From: Pantoea agglomerans NBRC 102470
GTDB lineage: Bacteria > Pseudomonadota > Gammaproteobacteria > Enterobacterales > Enterobacteriaceae
Direction of reading: 5' to 3'
NCBI RefSeq assembly: GCF_001598475.1
Contig: NZ_BCZA01000002.1
Span: 496,001-560,000, forward strand
DNA length: 64,000 nt
The position numbers were made by a program, and so were the translations under genes. The notes under the pieces were generated by a model. It ran no database searches and was not told where the DNA came from. It saw nothing but the letters and a program-made list of their open reading frames with translations. Below are positions 18,835-26,776 of this stretch, one piece after another; positions within the stretch are counted from its first letter, which is position 1; the number at the start of each line of letters is the position of its first letter.

Positions 18835-18853
18835 GGGGCGGTCAGACCGCCCC
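18835..18853 (-). terminator. Strong intrinsic terminator between wzc and wceL
   Basis: GGGGCGGT (18835-18842), loop CAG, ACCGCCCC (18846-18853). On the minus strand the stem runs straight into TTTTT. It lies 20 bp after the wzc stop and in the middle of the exopolysaccharide operon. The rest of the spacer to wceL (18596-18834) shows no gene. Confidence 0.85.
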
Positions 18854-18872
18854 CTGTTTTATTGCTCAATGA

Positions 18873-21050
18873 TCAGCTTTTGTTCGTCTTGCCGTAGTCA
18901 TAGGCGTAGTAGTCATACCCATAGCCATACGCATTAGCGGCTTTACGCACCACGGCGTTGAGGATCACACCTTTAATCTCAATACCGTTCTGGGCAAAGC
19001 GTTTGAAGCTGACGTCCACTTCTTTGGTGGTGTTGGCTTCGAAACGCGCCACCATCAGTGAGGTACCGGCCAGCTTACCGATGATAGAGGCATCGGTGAC
19101 GGCCAGGATTGGCGGCGTATCGATTAACACCAGGTCGTAGTTCTTGCTCGCCCACTCCAGCAACTCACCCATGCGACGATGCATCAGCAGCTCAGACGGG
19201 TTCGGCGGAACCTGACCACGTGGCAGGAAGTCGAAACCGTACACGCCCTGCTGAATCAGCGCCGGGCTGAATTCAGTTTTACCGGACAGCACGTTGGACA
19301 GACCTGATTTGTTATCTGCGCCCAGCAGTTCGTGGGTATAACCACGACGCATGTCGCCATCGATAAACAGAACACGCTGACCCGCTTTCGCGACCAGGGT
19401 CGCCAGGTTGGCACAGATAAAGGTTTTACCAATACCCGGGCTGGCACCGGTGATCATCAGGATGTTGTTTTTCGCTTCCATCATCGCGAAGTGCAGGCTG
19501 GTACGCAGGCTACGAATCGCTTCGATGGAGAGGTCAGTCGGGTTACCCAGCGCCAGCAGCGTTTCGTGCGGATCGGTTTTCACCTTGCTGCCACGACGCG
19601 CCAGGGCTTCGGTATCCTTCTTACGCTGCCAGTCTGACAGTGGAACGCTGGCATAGACATTCATGCCCAGCTCTTCCAGCTGATCCGGGTTCTCGATGCC
19701 GTGATGCAGCAGCGCTTTCAGCAGAACCAGACCCACTGACACAAACAGACCGAAAATCAGGCTCGCGGCGATGATCAGCAGCTTCTTCGGTGCAACAGGC
19801 GAGTTAGCAGTCTGCGCGCCATCGATGATGCGGACATCACCCACGGTGCTCGCTTTACTGATACCCAGCTCCTGCTGACGGTTCAGCAGCTGCATGTAGA
19901 TCTCCTGACCAGACTGAACGTCACGGGTCAGACGCAGGATTTCCTGCTGAGTCTGTGGCATGCCAGCAATTTTCTTGTTCAGCTGAGCCTGCTCACCTTC
20001 CAGCGTTTTGCGTTTTTCAAGCAGCGCGCGATACGTCGGGTGATCTTTGGTAAACAGCTGAGAGACTTCGGCTTCACGGAAGGTCAGTTCGTTCAGCTGA
20101 CTCTGCACGCTGACAGAGGAGTCCAGAGCGGATTTCGCTTCCAGTGACAGGTCAACAGATTCGTTCTGACGACGGAAGGTGTTCAGCTTGTCTTCCGCTT
20201 CATCCAGCTTGCTGCGCACGGCAGGCAGCTGAGTGCGTAAGAACTCCAGGCTTTTCTCTGCCTGCGCTGACTTGCGTTCAACGTTCTGTAACAGATAGTT
20301 ATTCACAATCTGGTTCAGCACTTTACTGATCTGCTCTGGATCTTCACCCAGATACTCCAGACCCAGCACGCCGGTATCTTTACCTTTGTCTGCCACGGTC
20401 AGGTTAGAGAGCACTGAACGGATCGCCTGCAGGTTATTCAGCTTGGTCACGGTGAAGCTGGTGCCTTCATCAGCGTGAATCTCGCTGACCAGCATGCTGA
20501 TGTCGCCGTGCGACTCCAGCTGGCCGACTTTACCTTTGAACAGCTCATCGCCATCTTTTGAGACGGTGTAGCTATCCGGACCGGTCACTTCCAGTTCAAC
20601 GTTACGTTTGTCGATAGTGCGTGGGATTTCCAGGCGCGAAATCGCGATACTGGCGGGTTTGTTGCCCATCAGGCGCGACAGACCTTTACCGATAACCGGG
20701 AAATAGTTCTGCTCAACGACGGTATCCAGACCCAGATCGTCAACGGTTTTGCCGATGACCATACGGGATTCCAGAATCTCGATTTCCGTATCAGAGGCTG
20801 GTGTCGGTGGCAGAATGCTGTCAATTTCGTTCAGAACGGTGCTGGCATTCTTCTGCTCAACCTGAACTAACGCATCTGCGCTATAAATGGGTGTTGCAAA
20901 CAGTGTGTAGAGTGTTCCCGCCAGCATGAAAAAAGCGGTAACGGCAACAATGATCCAGCGATGATCAATTAGCTGTCCCACAAGATGCGCCAGATCCCAT
21001 CCATTCGAATCCTCTCCCGGCGCGGTTCTGACCTTATTTTTTATATTCAT
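18873..21050 (-). CDS. wzc: Tyrosine autokinase and polysaccharide co-polymerase Wzc
   Basis: A 725-residue inner-membrane BY-kinase (AmsA homologue) that works with Wza and the polymerase to control export and chain length. Two transmembrane segments (IIVAVTAFFMLAGTLYTLF near residue 35 and LLIIAASLIFGLFVSVGLVLL near 430) flank a Wzz-type periplasmic domain with coiled coil (about 260-390). The cytoplasmic kinase has Walker A GASPGIGKT, Walker A' VLFIDGDMR and Walker B LVLIDTPP. The C-terminus is a tyrosine cluster (AYGYGYDYYAYDYG), the autophosphorylation tail. ATG at 21050 has GGGA upstream, so a TTG start at 21062 is less likely. It is 12 bp after wzb. Confidence 0.95.
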   Translation of the reverse strand: MNIKNKVRTAPGEDSNGWDLAHLVGQLIDHRWIIVAVTAFFMLAGTLYTLFATPIYSADALVQVEQKNASTVLNEIDSILPPTPASDTEIEILESRMVIGKTVDDLGLDTVVEQNYFPVIGKGLSRLMGNKPASIAISRLEIPRTIDKRNVELEVTGPDSYTVSKDGDELFKGKVGQLESHGDISMLVSEIHADEGTSFTVTKLNNLQAIRSVLSNLTVADKGKDTGVLGLEYLGEDPEQISKVLNQIVNNYLLQNVERKSAQAEKSLEFLRTQLPAVRSKLDEAEDKLNTFRRQNESVDLSLEAKSALDSSVSVQSQLNELTFREAEVSQLFTKDHPTYRALLEKRKTLEGEQAQLNKKIAGMPQTQQEILRLTRDVQSGQEIYMQLLNRQQELGISKASTVGDVRIIDGAQTANSPVAPKKLLIIAASLIFGLFVSVGLVLLKALLHHGIENPDQLEELGMNVYASVPLSDWQRKKDTEALARRGSKVKTDPHETLLALGNPTDLSIEAIRSLRTSLHFAMMEAKNNILMITGASPGIGKTFICANLATLVAKAGQRVLFIDGDMRRGYTHELLGADNKSGLSNVLSGKTEFSPALIQQGVYGFDFLPRGQVPPNPSELLMHRRMGELLEWASKNYDLVLIDTPPILAVTDASIIGKLAGTSLMVARFEANTTKEVDVSFKRFAQNGIEIKGVILNAVVRKAANAYGYGYDYYAYDYGKTNKS

Positions 21051-21062
21051 GGATAATCCCAA

Positions 21063-21497
21063 CTATCGGCTTAATACGTTCACCCACTTCTGGGTAGCGT
21101 TTTCCAGTAATCCGTAAATCTCTTCAAAGGCCTCACGGCTTTTTCTGTACGGATCCGCAATTTCTTTCTGATTGAGCCAGTGCCCAAGCAGCATGGTTTT
21201 GCCACGCGCGGCCGGGTCGATGCGATTAACCTGTTCAATATGTCGCTTTTCCATCACCAGAATCAGGTCAACATTGCGGCACATCTCTGCCGTCAACTGT
21301 TGCGCCTCATGTCCTTCCAGCGACAGACCCTGCGCAGCAGCGACTTCAGACGCCGTCTTGTCGGCCGGGTGGCCGACCAGCGCCCCCAGGCCGGCAGAGC
21401 GAACGTCTAAATCAGGCAGCGCACGTTTAAACAGGCGCTCTCCGGTAGGAGAGCGGCAGATGTTGCCAACGCAAACGACTAACACGGACTTAATCAT
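21063..21497 (-). CDS. wzb: Low-molecular-weight protein tyrosine phosphatase Wzb
   Basis: A 144-residue phosphatase (AmsI homologue) that dephosphorylates Wzc, allowing the phosphorylation cycle needed for polymer synthesis. The P-loop CVGNICRS has the nucleophile Cys9 and Arg15, and the general acid is Asp115 in DPYRKS. Length is as usual for the family. It lies between wza (9 bp gap) and wzc. Confidence 0.96.
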   Translation of the reverse strand: MIKSVLVVCVGNICRSPTGERLFKRALPDLDVRSAGLGALVGHPADKTASEVAAAQGLSLEGHEAQQLTAEMCRNVDLILVMEKRHIEQVNRIDPAARGKTMLLGHWLNQKEIADPYRKSREAFEEIYGLLENATQKWVNVLSR

Positions 21498-21506
21498 GAC
21501 GGGACC

Positions 21507-22646
21507 TTAATTACCCCAGGTACGGATACGCGATGCGGCCTGTGTTGCATCGTTGATACCTGCGATGGTCGGTATCAACTGTCCAATCACACGGTTCCAG
21601 CGCGTCAGCGGCGTAGAGGTGACATAAACGATGTCGTAAGGCTGGAGCTGGAAATCGGTTCCCATCACCATGGATGCCGCATCTTTGGTGTTCAACTGAT
21701 AGATGTTGGCAATCTTGTTGCGATCGGTGCCGTGCAGTGGACGGATAACGAATACACCGGTGGCGTCAGAGGTGGTTTGATCCATCCCGGCCGCATTGCC
21801 CAGTGCTTCCGCCAGCGTCATGCCGCTACGGTCCATTTTCAGGGTGGTCTGCTGCTTCACTTCACCCATCACGAAGATTTTCAGATCATCGTTACGCGGA
21901 ACGTAAAGAATATCGCCTGGATAGAGGAGGTGGTTCTGGCTCAGGTCACCATTCTGCATCAGTGCCTGCAGAGAGATGCGCTGTTCACGACCGTTGTGCG
22001 TCAGCACCACGTTGCGCCAGTCAGCATCAGCGGCCAGGCCGCCAGCGGCGTTGATCGCATCCAGCACCGTCAACGGAACGTTGGTGATGGGCTGCTGACC
22101 AGAAGTGGTCACTGAACCCGTCACATAGGTTTTCTGTGATTTGAACGAGGCGATGCTGACATCAACCTGTGGGCTTTCAATGTACTGAGCCAGACGACGT
22201 GACACTTCGTCACGCACTTCGCCGACGGTACGGCCCGCTACACGCACACGACCGATGTAGGGATAGAAAATGGTGCCGTCAGAATGCACCCAGTTACCGG
22301 TGTCGCTGGCGCTACGGTACTGACCCGCTGGGGTGGTCAGTTCCGGGTGATCCCAGACCGTTACGGTCAGGACATCGCCCACACCGATACGGTATTCGTA
22401 GTTCTGAATTTCGTTCTGCAGGGCAGGATTCGTCTGAGCCACCAGTGGCTTCGGACGCATCCTTTCAACCAGTGAAGGCGTTAACGGGAAGACGTTGACA
22501 TATTTATCGATGTCAAAGTTGCTATCCTGCTGTTCAACAACATCTTTTCCTGATGTAGAAAGGTGAGAACCTGGTTCGATCGTACACCCGCTAAGGAATG
22601 TGGCGGATACCAGCAAGGGTATCAATTTCATTTTGATTGTAATCAT
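21507..22646 (-). CDS. wza: Outer-membrane polysaccharide export lipoprotein Wza
   Basis: A 379-residue outer-membrane export channel subunit (AmsH homologue). A lipoprotein signal ends in [10 protein letters not shown], with the lipidated Cys near residue 21. The PES domain follows ([20 protein letters not shown]) and then SLBB repeats ([33 protein letters not shown] and [33 protein letters not shown]). The start at 22646 has GAAGA ahead of it; a second ATG five codons on has none. A 287-bp structured spacer separates it from wceG1. Confidence 0.95.
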   Translation of the reverse strand: MITIKMKLIPLLVSATFLSGCTIEPGSHLSTSGKDVVEQQDSNFDIDKYVNVFPLTPSLVERMRPKPLVAQTNPALQNEIQNYEYRIGVGDVLTVTVWDHPELTTPAGQYRSASDTGNWVHSDGTIFYPYIGRVRVAGRTVGEVRDEVSRRLAQYIESPQVDVSIASFKSQKTYVTGSVTTSGQQPITNVPLTVLDAINAAGGLAADADWRNVVLTHNGREQRISLQALMQNGDLSQNHLLYPGDILYVPRNDDLKIFVMGEVKQQTTLKMDRSGMTLAEALGNAAGMDQTTSDATGVFVIRPLHGTDRNKIANIYQLNTKDAASMVMGTDFQLQPYDIVYVTSTPLTRWNRVIGQLIPTIAGINDATQAASRIRTWGN

Positions 22647-22782
22647 TTAGATCTTCGCTATCAGTTATTTATTGATAGAGGCGAAACCGCCGCTGTGTAA
22701 GCGTCCAACAAAAAGTAAATCCTACCTGACTTAAGCACTGAACCTGTCGTTCATTATCCTTGCTCCACTTGTTATAAGTAGC

Positions 22783-22861
22783 GGCCATCTACCAGGGTGT
22801 ACCCTGAACGCCACGCATCATAGCGGACTATGGATGCACAGCGATATCCCTGATGATGGCC
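22783..22861 (-). ncRNA. Candidate three-way-junction RNA element in the wceG1-wza spacer
   Basis: GGCCATC (22783-22789) pairs with GATGGCC (22855-22861) and encloses two hairpins. The first is CAGGGT/ACCCTG (22793-22798 with 22801-22806). The second is GCATC-ATAG with CTAT-G-GATGC (22815-22823 with 22828-22837, one bulge). The three helices together form a compact three-way junction in a spacer that has no reading frame of interest. It lies about 137 nt upstream of wza in the transcript. Function unknown; it could be a leader regulator, a processing site or a stabiliser. Confidence 0.45.
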
Positions 22862-22899
22862 ACTATCAACGACACGCCTGACAACGGCAAAACACCTCT

Positions 22900-22919
22900 G
22901 AGCGCGCATTAACGCGCTC
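22900..22919 (-). terminator. Hairpin just after wceG1
   Basis: GAGCGCG (22900-22906), loop CATTAA, CGCGCTC (22913-22919), 14 bp beyond the wceG1 stop. The nearest T-run on the minus strand (GTTTT) is about 8 nt downstream, so termination would be partial at most. Together with the element at 22783 it makes the wceG1-wza spacer strongly structured. Confidence 0.5.
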
Positions 22920-22933
22920 ATTCCGACTCACGA

Positions 22934-24367
22934 TTAATAGGCACCATCGCGTTTCAACACCACGCCCACTGTTTTAAACAGAATCGCGATGTCGTTCCAC
23001 AGTGACCAGTTTTTCACGTACCACGAGTCGAAATAGACGCGGGTTTCATAGTCAACATCATTACGACCGCTGACCTGCCACAATCCCGTCATGCCTGGCT
23101 TTGCCATCAGGTAATAATCAACATCACCGGCATAACGACAGAGTTCATCTTCAATGACCGGACGCGGTCCGACCAGACTCATATCACCGCGCACCACGTT
23201 CCAGAGCTGAGGGAGCTCATCGAGGCTTGTTTTACGGATGAAGTGGCCCACTTTAGTAATACGTGGATCATTTTTGAGTTTGAAATCTTTATCCCATTCT
23301 GCACGGGCAATCGGATCAGTGCGCAGCACCTCTTCCAGCACTTCTTTTGAATTAATGACCATCGAGCGGAATTTCAGGCATTTGAATTTACGGCCATTCA
23401 TTCCCACACGCTCGTGACCATAAATCGGTGGTCCACCGTCACGACCCACCAGGAAGCCCAGTACCAGCAGCGCTGGCATCAGCATCAGGATAATCGAGAG
23501 CGCACCCACGATATCGAATGCCCGCTTCAGGAAGCGCGACGTGCGTTTAGCCAGGTTGTTCTGAACCCGCAGGATCATCACTTCATGGCTGAAGATATAG
23601 GCCATGTCGGTACCGTAGAGCGGTACACCACGCAGGGTTGGGATCACTGACACTGAACGGCAGTTGTGCATCGCCAGCGATTTAAGCCAGACATCACGGT
23701 ACTGACTCTGCTCATACTCAACCGCAACGATAAACTGCGTTTCGCTGTTGGTGAGGCTCCAGAGCTCCTGCTCGTCGCGCAGCACCGGCACGCCGTTCAT
23801 GATCTCCTGCGGACAGGTTCCATCAACGTCATAGAAGGCGATAACGTCAAAACCCATGACCTCTTCGCTTTGCAGCGCCTGCCAGGCTTCGTGCGCATTT
23901 TTGCTGCTGCCGATAATAATGGTCTGTTTTTTCCACAAGCCATTTTTATTCAGCAGACGTTTAGAAAGCGCGCGGCAGGTCGGAATTAAAATCAGCGCCA
24001 GGATCCAGGTCAGTAACCAGACGAAACGCGACATCTGCCACTGCGACAGGGCGGTAATCGACAGGTCGATAACAGAAAATATAAGAATGGTACGAAAAAC
24101 TTCTTTTAATTCGAACCAGAAAGGTTTGCGGTAAGTGTAGTGACGCAGCCTTACCCAGAACCAGCCAATACAAATTACCGACAGACAAATGTGTGTGGCA
24201 ATTTTTAAATTCATTTCTTTTTCAGAAATATCTGCCAGCGGCGAATCTGACTGCAAATTAATTAGCATCATCGCCAAAAAGAACGCTGCGTTGAAACAAA
24301 TTAAGTCTGAACATGCCAGCATTAATTTGGTAATAAGACTTTTAAACGTAAATTCTGTATCGCGCAT
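22934..24367 (-). CDS. wceG1: Undecaprenyl-phosphate galactose phosphotransferase WceG1 (AmsG type)
   Basis: A 477-residue initiating sugar-phosphate transferase of the WbaP type, the same length as AmsG as I recall it. It moves galactose-1-phosphate from UDP-galactose to undecaprenyl phosphate, the first step of repeat-unit synthesis. Four N-terminal hydrophobic segments come first (to about residue 125), then a CoA-binding-like Rossmann region (TIIIGSSKNAHEAWQAL). The catalytic domain follows one more hydrophobic segment: ERVGMNGRKFKCLKFRSM, KLKNDPRITKVGHFIRKTSLDELPQLWNV and GDMSLVGPRPV. First gene of the operon, behind a long leader with JUMPstart/ops. Confidence 0.93.
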   Translation of the reverse strand: MRDTEFTFKSLITKLMLACSDLICFNAAFFLAMMLINLQSDSPLADISEKEMNLKIATHICLSVICIGWFWVRLRHYTYRKPFWFELKEVFRTILIFSVIDLSITALSQWQMSRFVWLLTWILALILIPTCRALSKRLLNKNGLWKKQTIIIGSSKNAHEAWQALQSEEVMGFDVIAFYDVDGTCPQEIMNGVPVLRDEQELWSLTNSETQFIVAVEYEQSQYRDVWLKSLAMHNCRSVSVIPTLRGVPLYGTDMAYIFSHEVMILRVQNNLAKRTSRFLKRAFDIVGALSIILMLMPALLVLGFLVGRDGGPPIYGHERVGMNGRKFKCLKFRSMVINSKEVLEEVLRTDPIARAEWDKDFKLKNDPRITKVGHFIRKTSLDELPQLWNVVRGDMSLVGPRPVIEDELCRYAGDVDYYLMAKPGMTGLWQVSGRNDVDYETRVYFDSWYVKNWSLWNDIAILFKTVGVVLKRDGAY

Positions 24368-24593
24368 ATTTAACTCTTTATTTTATTTCCTTAAACCCGC
24401 AACGGCTATCGCCTGTTTAATCATTAAGCGACGAAACCTCTCCAGAGTGAGCCGTTTCTAAGGGGAGCTCCTGCGGCGTTTACGCCAATGATCTTAACCA
24501 TGAAACCAATAATATCGTGATGAATACCAACAGATTACTCTGACTTAACCACCGCCAGCGCTGCTCACTTTATCAACAAAAACGCGATTCGGG

Positions 24594-24632
24594 CACGCTA
24601 CCGCCCTTGGCTGTCGCTGCCAATATCGCTGT
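24594..24632 (-). promoter_or_regulatory. JUMPstart/ops element upstream of wceG1
   Basis: On the minus strand the segment ends GCCAAGGGCGGTAGCGTG. The ops core GGCGGTAGCGTG lies at 24594-24605, and the upstream part follows the JUMPstart consensus more loosely than the copy ahead of manC. It lies about 227 bp before the wceG1 ATG, as expected for an RfaH-dependent exopolysaccharide operon. Confidence 0.92.
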
Positions 24633-24799
24633 CATCATTCATAATGCTCCCCGTAATGTGTTAGCGTTACCGCAACGCATCATACAGACGTTCACAGGCG
24701 AATTACTCATTCGTGACATTGCGATTAATGTCGAATAGGTACGCAGATTACGACTCTGGGGCAGAGTTTGCTAACTTGTTGCTATACTAGTTATTACTG

Positions 24800-24813
24800 G
24801 CTTGTTTACAAGC
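24800..24813. promoter_or_regulatory. 14-bp inverted repeat, possible operator
   Basis: GCTTGT (24800-24805), TT, ACAAGC (24808-24813) form a perfect palindrome in the leader/promoter region of wceG1. It is too short and too poor in G+C to be a terminator and has no T-run, so a protein-binding site is more likely. I do not recognise the binding protein. Confidence 0.3.
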
Positions 24814-24982
24814 AGGTCCCGCCATCCCTGGACTATTTTAGGAAAAAGACTACCAGCAATTAGTATTGAGGCCTGACGGGCAGTGCAATCCTTTCTTCAC
24901 AATTCGGATTAATGCCATACTCCCGATGAGATAAATCGCATAAGCCCGACAGGTGAATATCTCTTTCCTGTCAGCCAATGAC

Positions 24983-24996
24983 TAAGAATTATCTCT
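24983..24996 (-). promoter_or_regulatory. Candidate RcsAB box of the exopolysaccharide operon
   Basis: The minus strand reads AGAGATAATTCTTA, matching the recalled consensus TRVGAAWAWTSYGA at 11 of 14 positions. It lies about 615 bp upstream of wceG1, a similar distance to the RcsAB site of amsG. RcsA/RcsB activation is the known main control of amylovoran and stewartan synthesis. The site is inferred from sequence alone. Confidence 0.45.
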
Positions 24997-25162
24997 ACTG
25001 CGCCCTGTGAAGTTAATCAAAGCGTCACACTATTATGTTCATATTTTGCACGATATAGCGCGGTTATCTGAGAACATGCCCCCTGCCCTGCCATTTGTAC
25101 GTGGCTTCGCACTCCACTATCATCAGAGAAAACTCAATTTAAGACATTCAGGTGAACAACGC

Positions 25163-26734
25163 ATGCTGGAGGTAATTGCAGATCCCTCGCTATGGGCGGG
25201 ATTAGTCACGCTAATCGTTCTGGAACTGGTTTTAGGCATCGACAATCTGATCTTCATCGCCATCCTGGTTGAGAAGCTTCCAGGGCCGCTTCGCGACCGC
25301 GCGCGCGTGATTGGACTGCTGCTGGCGTTATTGTGCCGATTATTGCTGCTGGCATCGCTTTCCTGGCTGGTTACGCTGAAAGAACCCTGGATTACGCTTA
25401 TGGGCCACCCCTTCAGTGCGCGCGATTTACTGCTGCTGACAGGCGGGATTTTCCTGCTATTTAAAGCCACCACAGAGTTGAATGAGCGTCTTGAAGGGGA
25501 TGATGAGGCGTCCGGTCAACAAAAAGGCGGCGCTAAATTCTGGCCGGTGGTGGCGCAAATCGTGGTGCTGGATGCCATCTTCTCGCTGGATGCGGTGATT
25601 ACTGCCGTCGGCATGGTTAATGACTTACCGGTCATGATGATTGCGGTTACCATCGCCATTCTGCTGATGCTGCTCGCCAGCAAGCCGTTAACCCGCTTCG
25701 TGAACAACCATCCGACGATTGTGATCCTCTGCTTAAGCTTTCTGCTGATGATCGGCTTCAGCCTGGTGGCGGAAGGCTTTGGTTTTGTGATTCCCAAAGG
25801 CTACCTCTATGCGGCAATCGGCTTCTCGGTGGTCATTGAGGCACTGAACCAGCTGGCGCACTTTAATCGTCGTCGGGTGCTGTCGGCCGGTCGTCCGCTA
25901 CGCCAGCGCACGGCGGAAGCGGTGTTACGGCTGCTGCGCGGCGCGGCAGAACCGGCGGAGCTGGATGCGAAAACCTCGTCACTGATTGCTGACAGCGATG
26001 ACAGCATGCTGTTTAACCGGCAGGAACGGGTGATGATTGCCCGCGTACTGGGCATGGGTCAGCGCCACATTAACAGCATCATGACCTCGCGCCACGACGT
26101 CGAACATATCGATCTCAGTGATGATCCGGCAGAGATTATGTCGCGCCTCGACCGCAACCAGCACACGCGAATACTGATCACGGATCACTCCAGCGAACCG
26201 CTGGGCGTGGTTCACGTTATCGATCTGCTGCACCAGTCACTGCACCAGAACTCCCTCGATTTACGCGCCCTGATTCGACAGCCGCTGGTCTTTCCTGAAC
26301 GGCTGACGGTGCTGCAGGCGCTGGAACAGTTTCGTCAGGCCCATACTCACTTCGCCTTTGTGGTTGATGAGTTTGGTTCGGTGGAAGGCGTGGTGACGCT
26401 GAGCGATGTAATGGAGACCATCGCCGGCAATCTGCCGAATGAGGCGGGTGAAATCGATGCTCGCTACGATATTCAGATTCAGGATGAAGGTCACTGGATT
26501 GCTAACGGTCATATGCCGCTGGAAGATCTGGCGCTCTATGTGAAATTGCCGCTCGATGAGCAGGGTGACTATCATACGCTGGCGGGATTACTGATGGATA
26601 AGCTGCAACACATCCCTCAGGAAGGCGAAGTGTTGCAACTGGGTGACTATCTGCTGCGAACGCTGCAGGTCGAAAATCATCGGGTGCAGAAAGTCGAGAT
26701 CCTGCTGCAGCCCGATATCAGTTACGAAGTCTGA
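25163..26734 (+). CDS. yegH: YegH, TerC-like membrane protein with CBS and CorC domains
   Basis: A 523-residue inner-membrane protein. The N-terminal TerC-type domain starts [35 protein letters not shown] and spans about seven hydrophobic segments to residue 240. It is followed by two CBS motifs (about 300-430) and a C-terminal CorC/HlyC domain ([21 protein letters not shown]). The start at 25163 has AGGTGA at 25150-25155; a frame opening at 25007 adds a leader unlike the family. The function is not established; related proteins take part in metal-ion efflux or homeostasis. Its place beside the exopolysaccharide operon matches E. coli, where yegH neighbours wza. Confidence 0.93.
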   Translation: MLEVIADPSLWAGLVTLIVLELVLGIDNLIFIAILVEKLPGPLRDRARVIGLLLALLCRLLLLASLSWLVTLKEPWITLMGHPFSARDLLLLTGGIFLLFKATTELNERLEGDDEASGQQKGGAKFWPVVAQIVVLDAIFSLDAVITAVGMVNDLPVMMIAVTIAILLMLLASKPLTRFVNNHPTIVILCLSFLLMIGFSLVAEGFGFVIPKGYLYAAIGFSVVIEALNQLAHFNRRRVLSAGRPLRQRTAEAVLRLLRGAAEPAELDAKTSSLIADSDDSMLFNRQERVMIARVLGMGQRHINSIMTSRHDVEHIDLSDDPAEIMSRLDRNQHTRILITDHSSEPLGVVHVIDLLHQSLHQNSLDLRALIRQPLVFPERLTVLQALEQFRQAHTHFAFVVDEFGSVEGVVTLSDVMETIAGNLPNEAGEIDARYDIQIQDEGHWIANGHMPLEDLALYVKLPLDEQGDYHTLAGLLMDKLQHIPQEGEVLQLGDYLLRTLQVENHRVQKVEILLQPDISYEV

Positions 26735-26755
26735 GCGATTAGCAGGCCGAAGGGA

Positions 26756-26776
26756 ATGCGCCCGCTACGGGCGCAT
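26756..26776. terminator. Convergent terminator of yegH and asmA, overlapping the asmA stop
   Basis: ATGCGCCCG (26756-26764), loop CTA, CGGGCGCAT (26768-26776), then GATTTTCTTC in the yegH direction. The loop is the asmA stop codon, and the right arm encodes the last three residues of AsmA (MRP). It lies 22 bp after the yegH stop. Confidence 0.75.

Larger units (their letters stand above)
24633..25162. promoter_or_regulatory. Shared upstream region of wceG1 (minus) and yegH (plus)
   Basis: About 530 bp between the JUMPstart and the yegH start has no supported gene. It should hold the wceG1 promoter and distal activator sites, as in Erwinia amylovora and Pantoea stewartii where the RcsAB site lies several hundred bp upstream. 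Minus-strand TAGTAT near 24785 could be a -10 but lacks a convincing -35. The yegH ribosome-binding site AGGTGA is at 25150-25155. Confidence 0.4.

Noticed and set aside
22647..22933. Separate promoter for wza in the spacer.
   Set aside because: No -35/-10 pair was convincing. The spacer is better explained by RNA structure.
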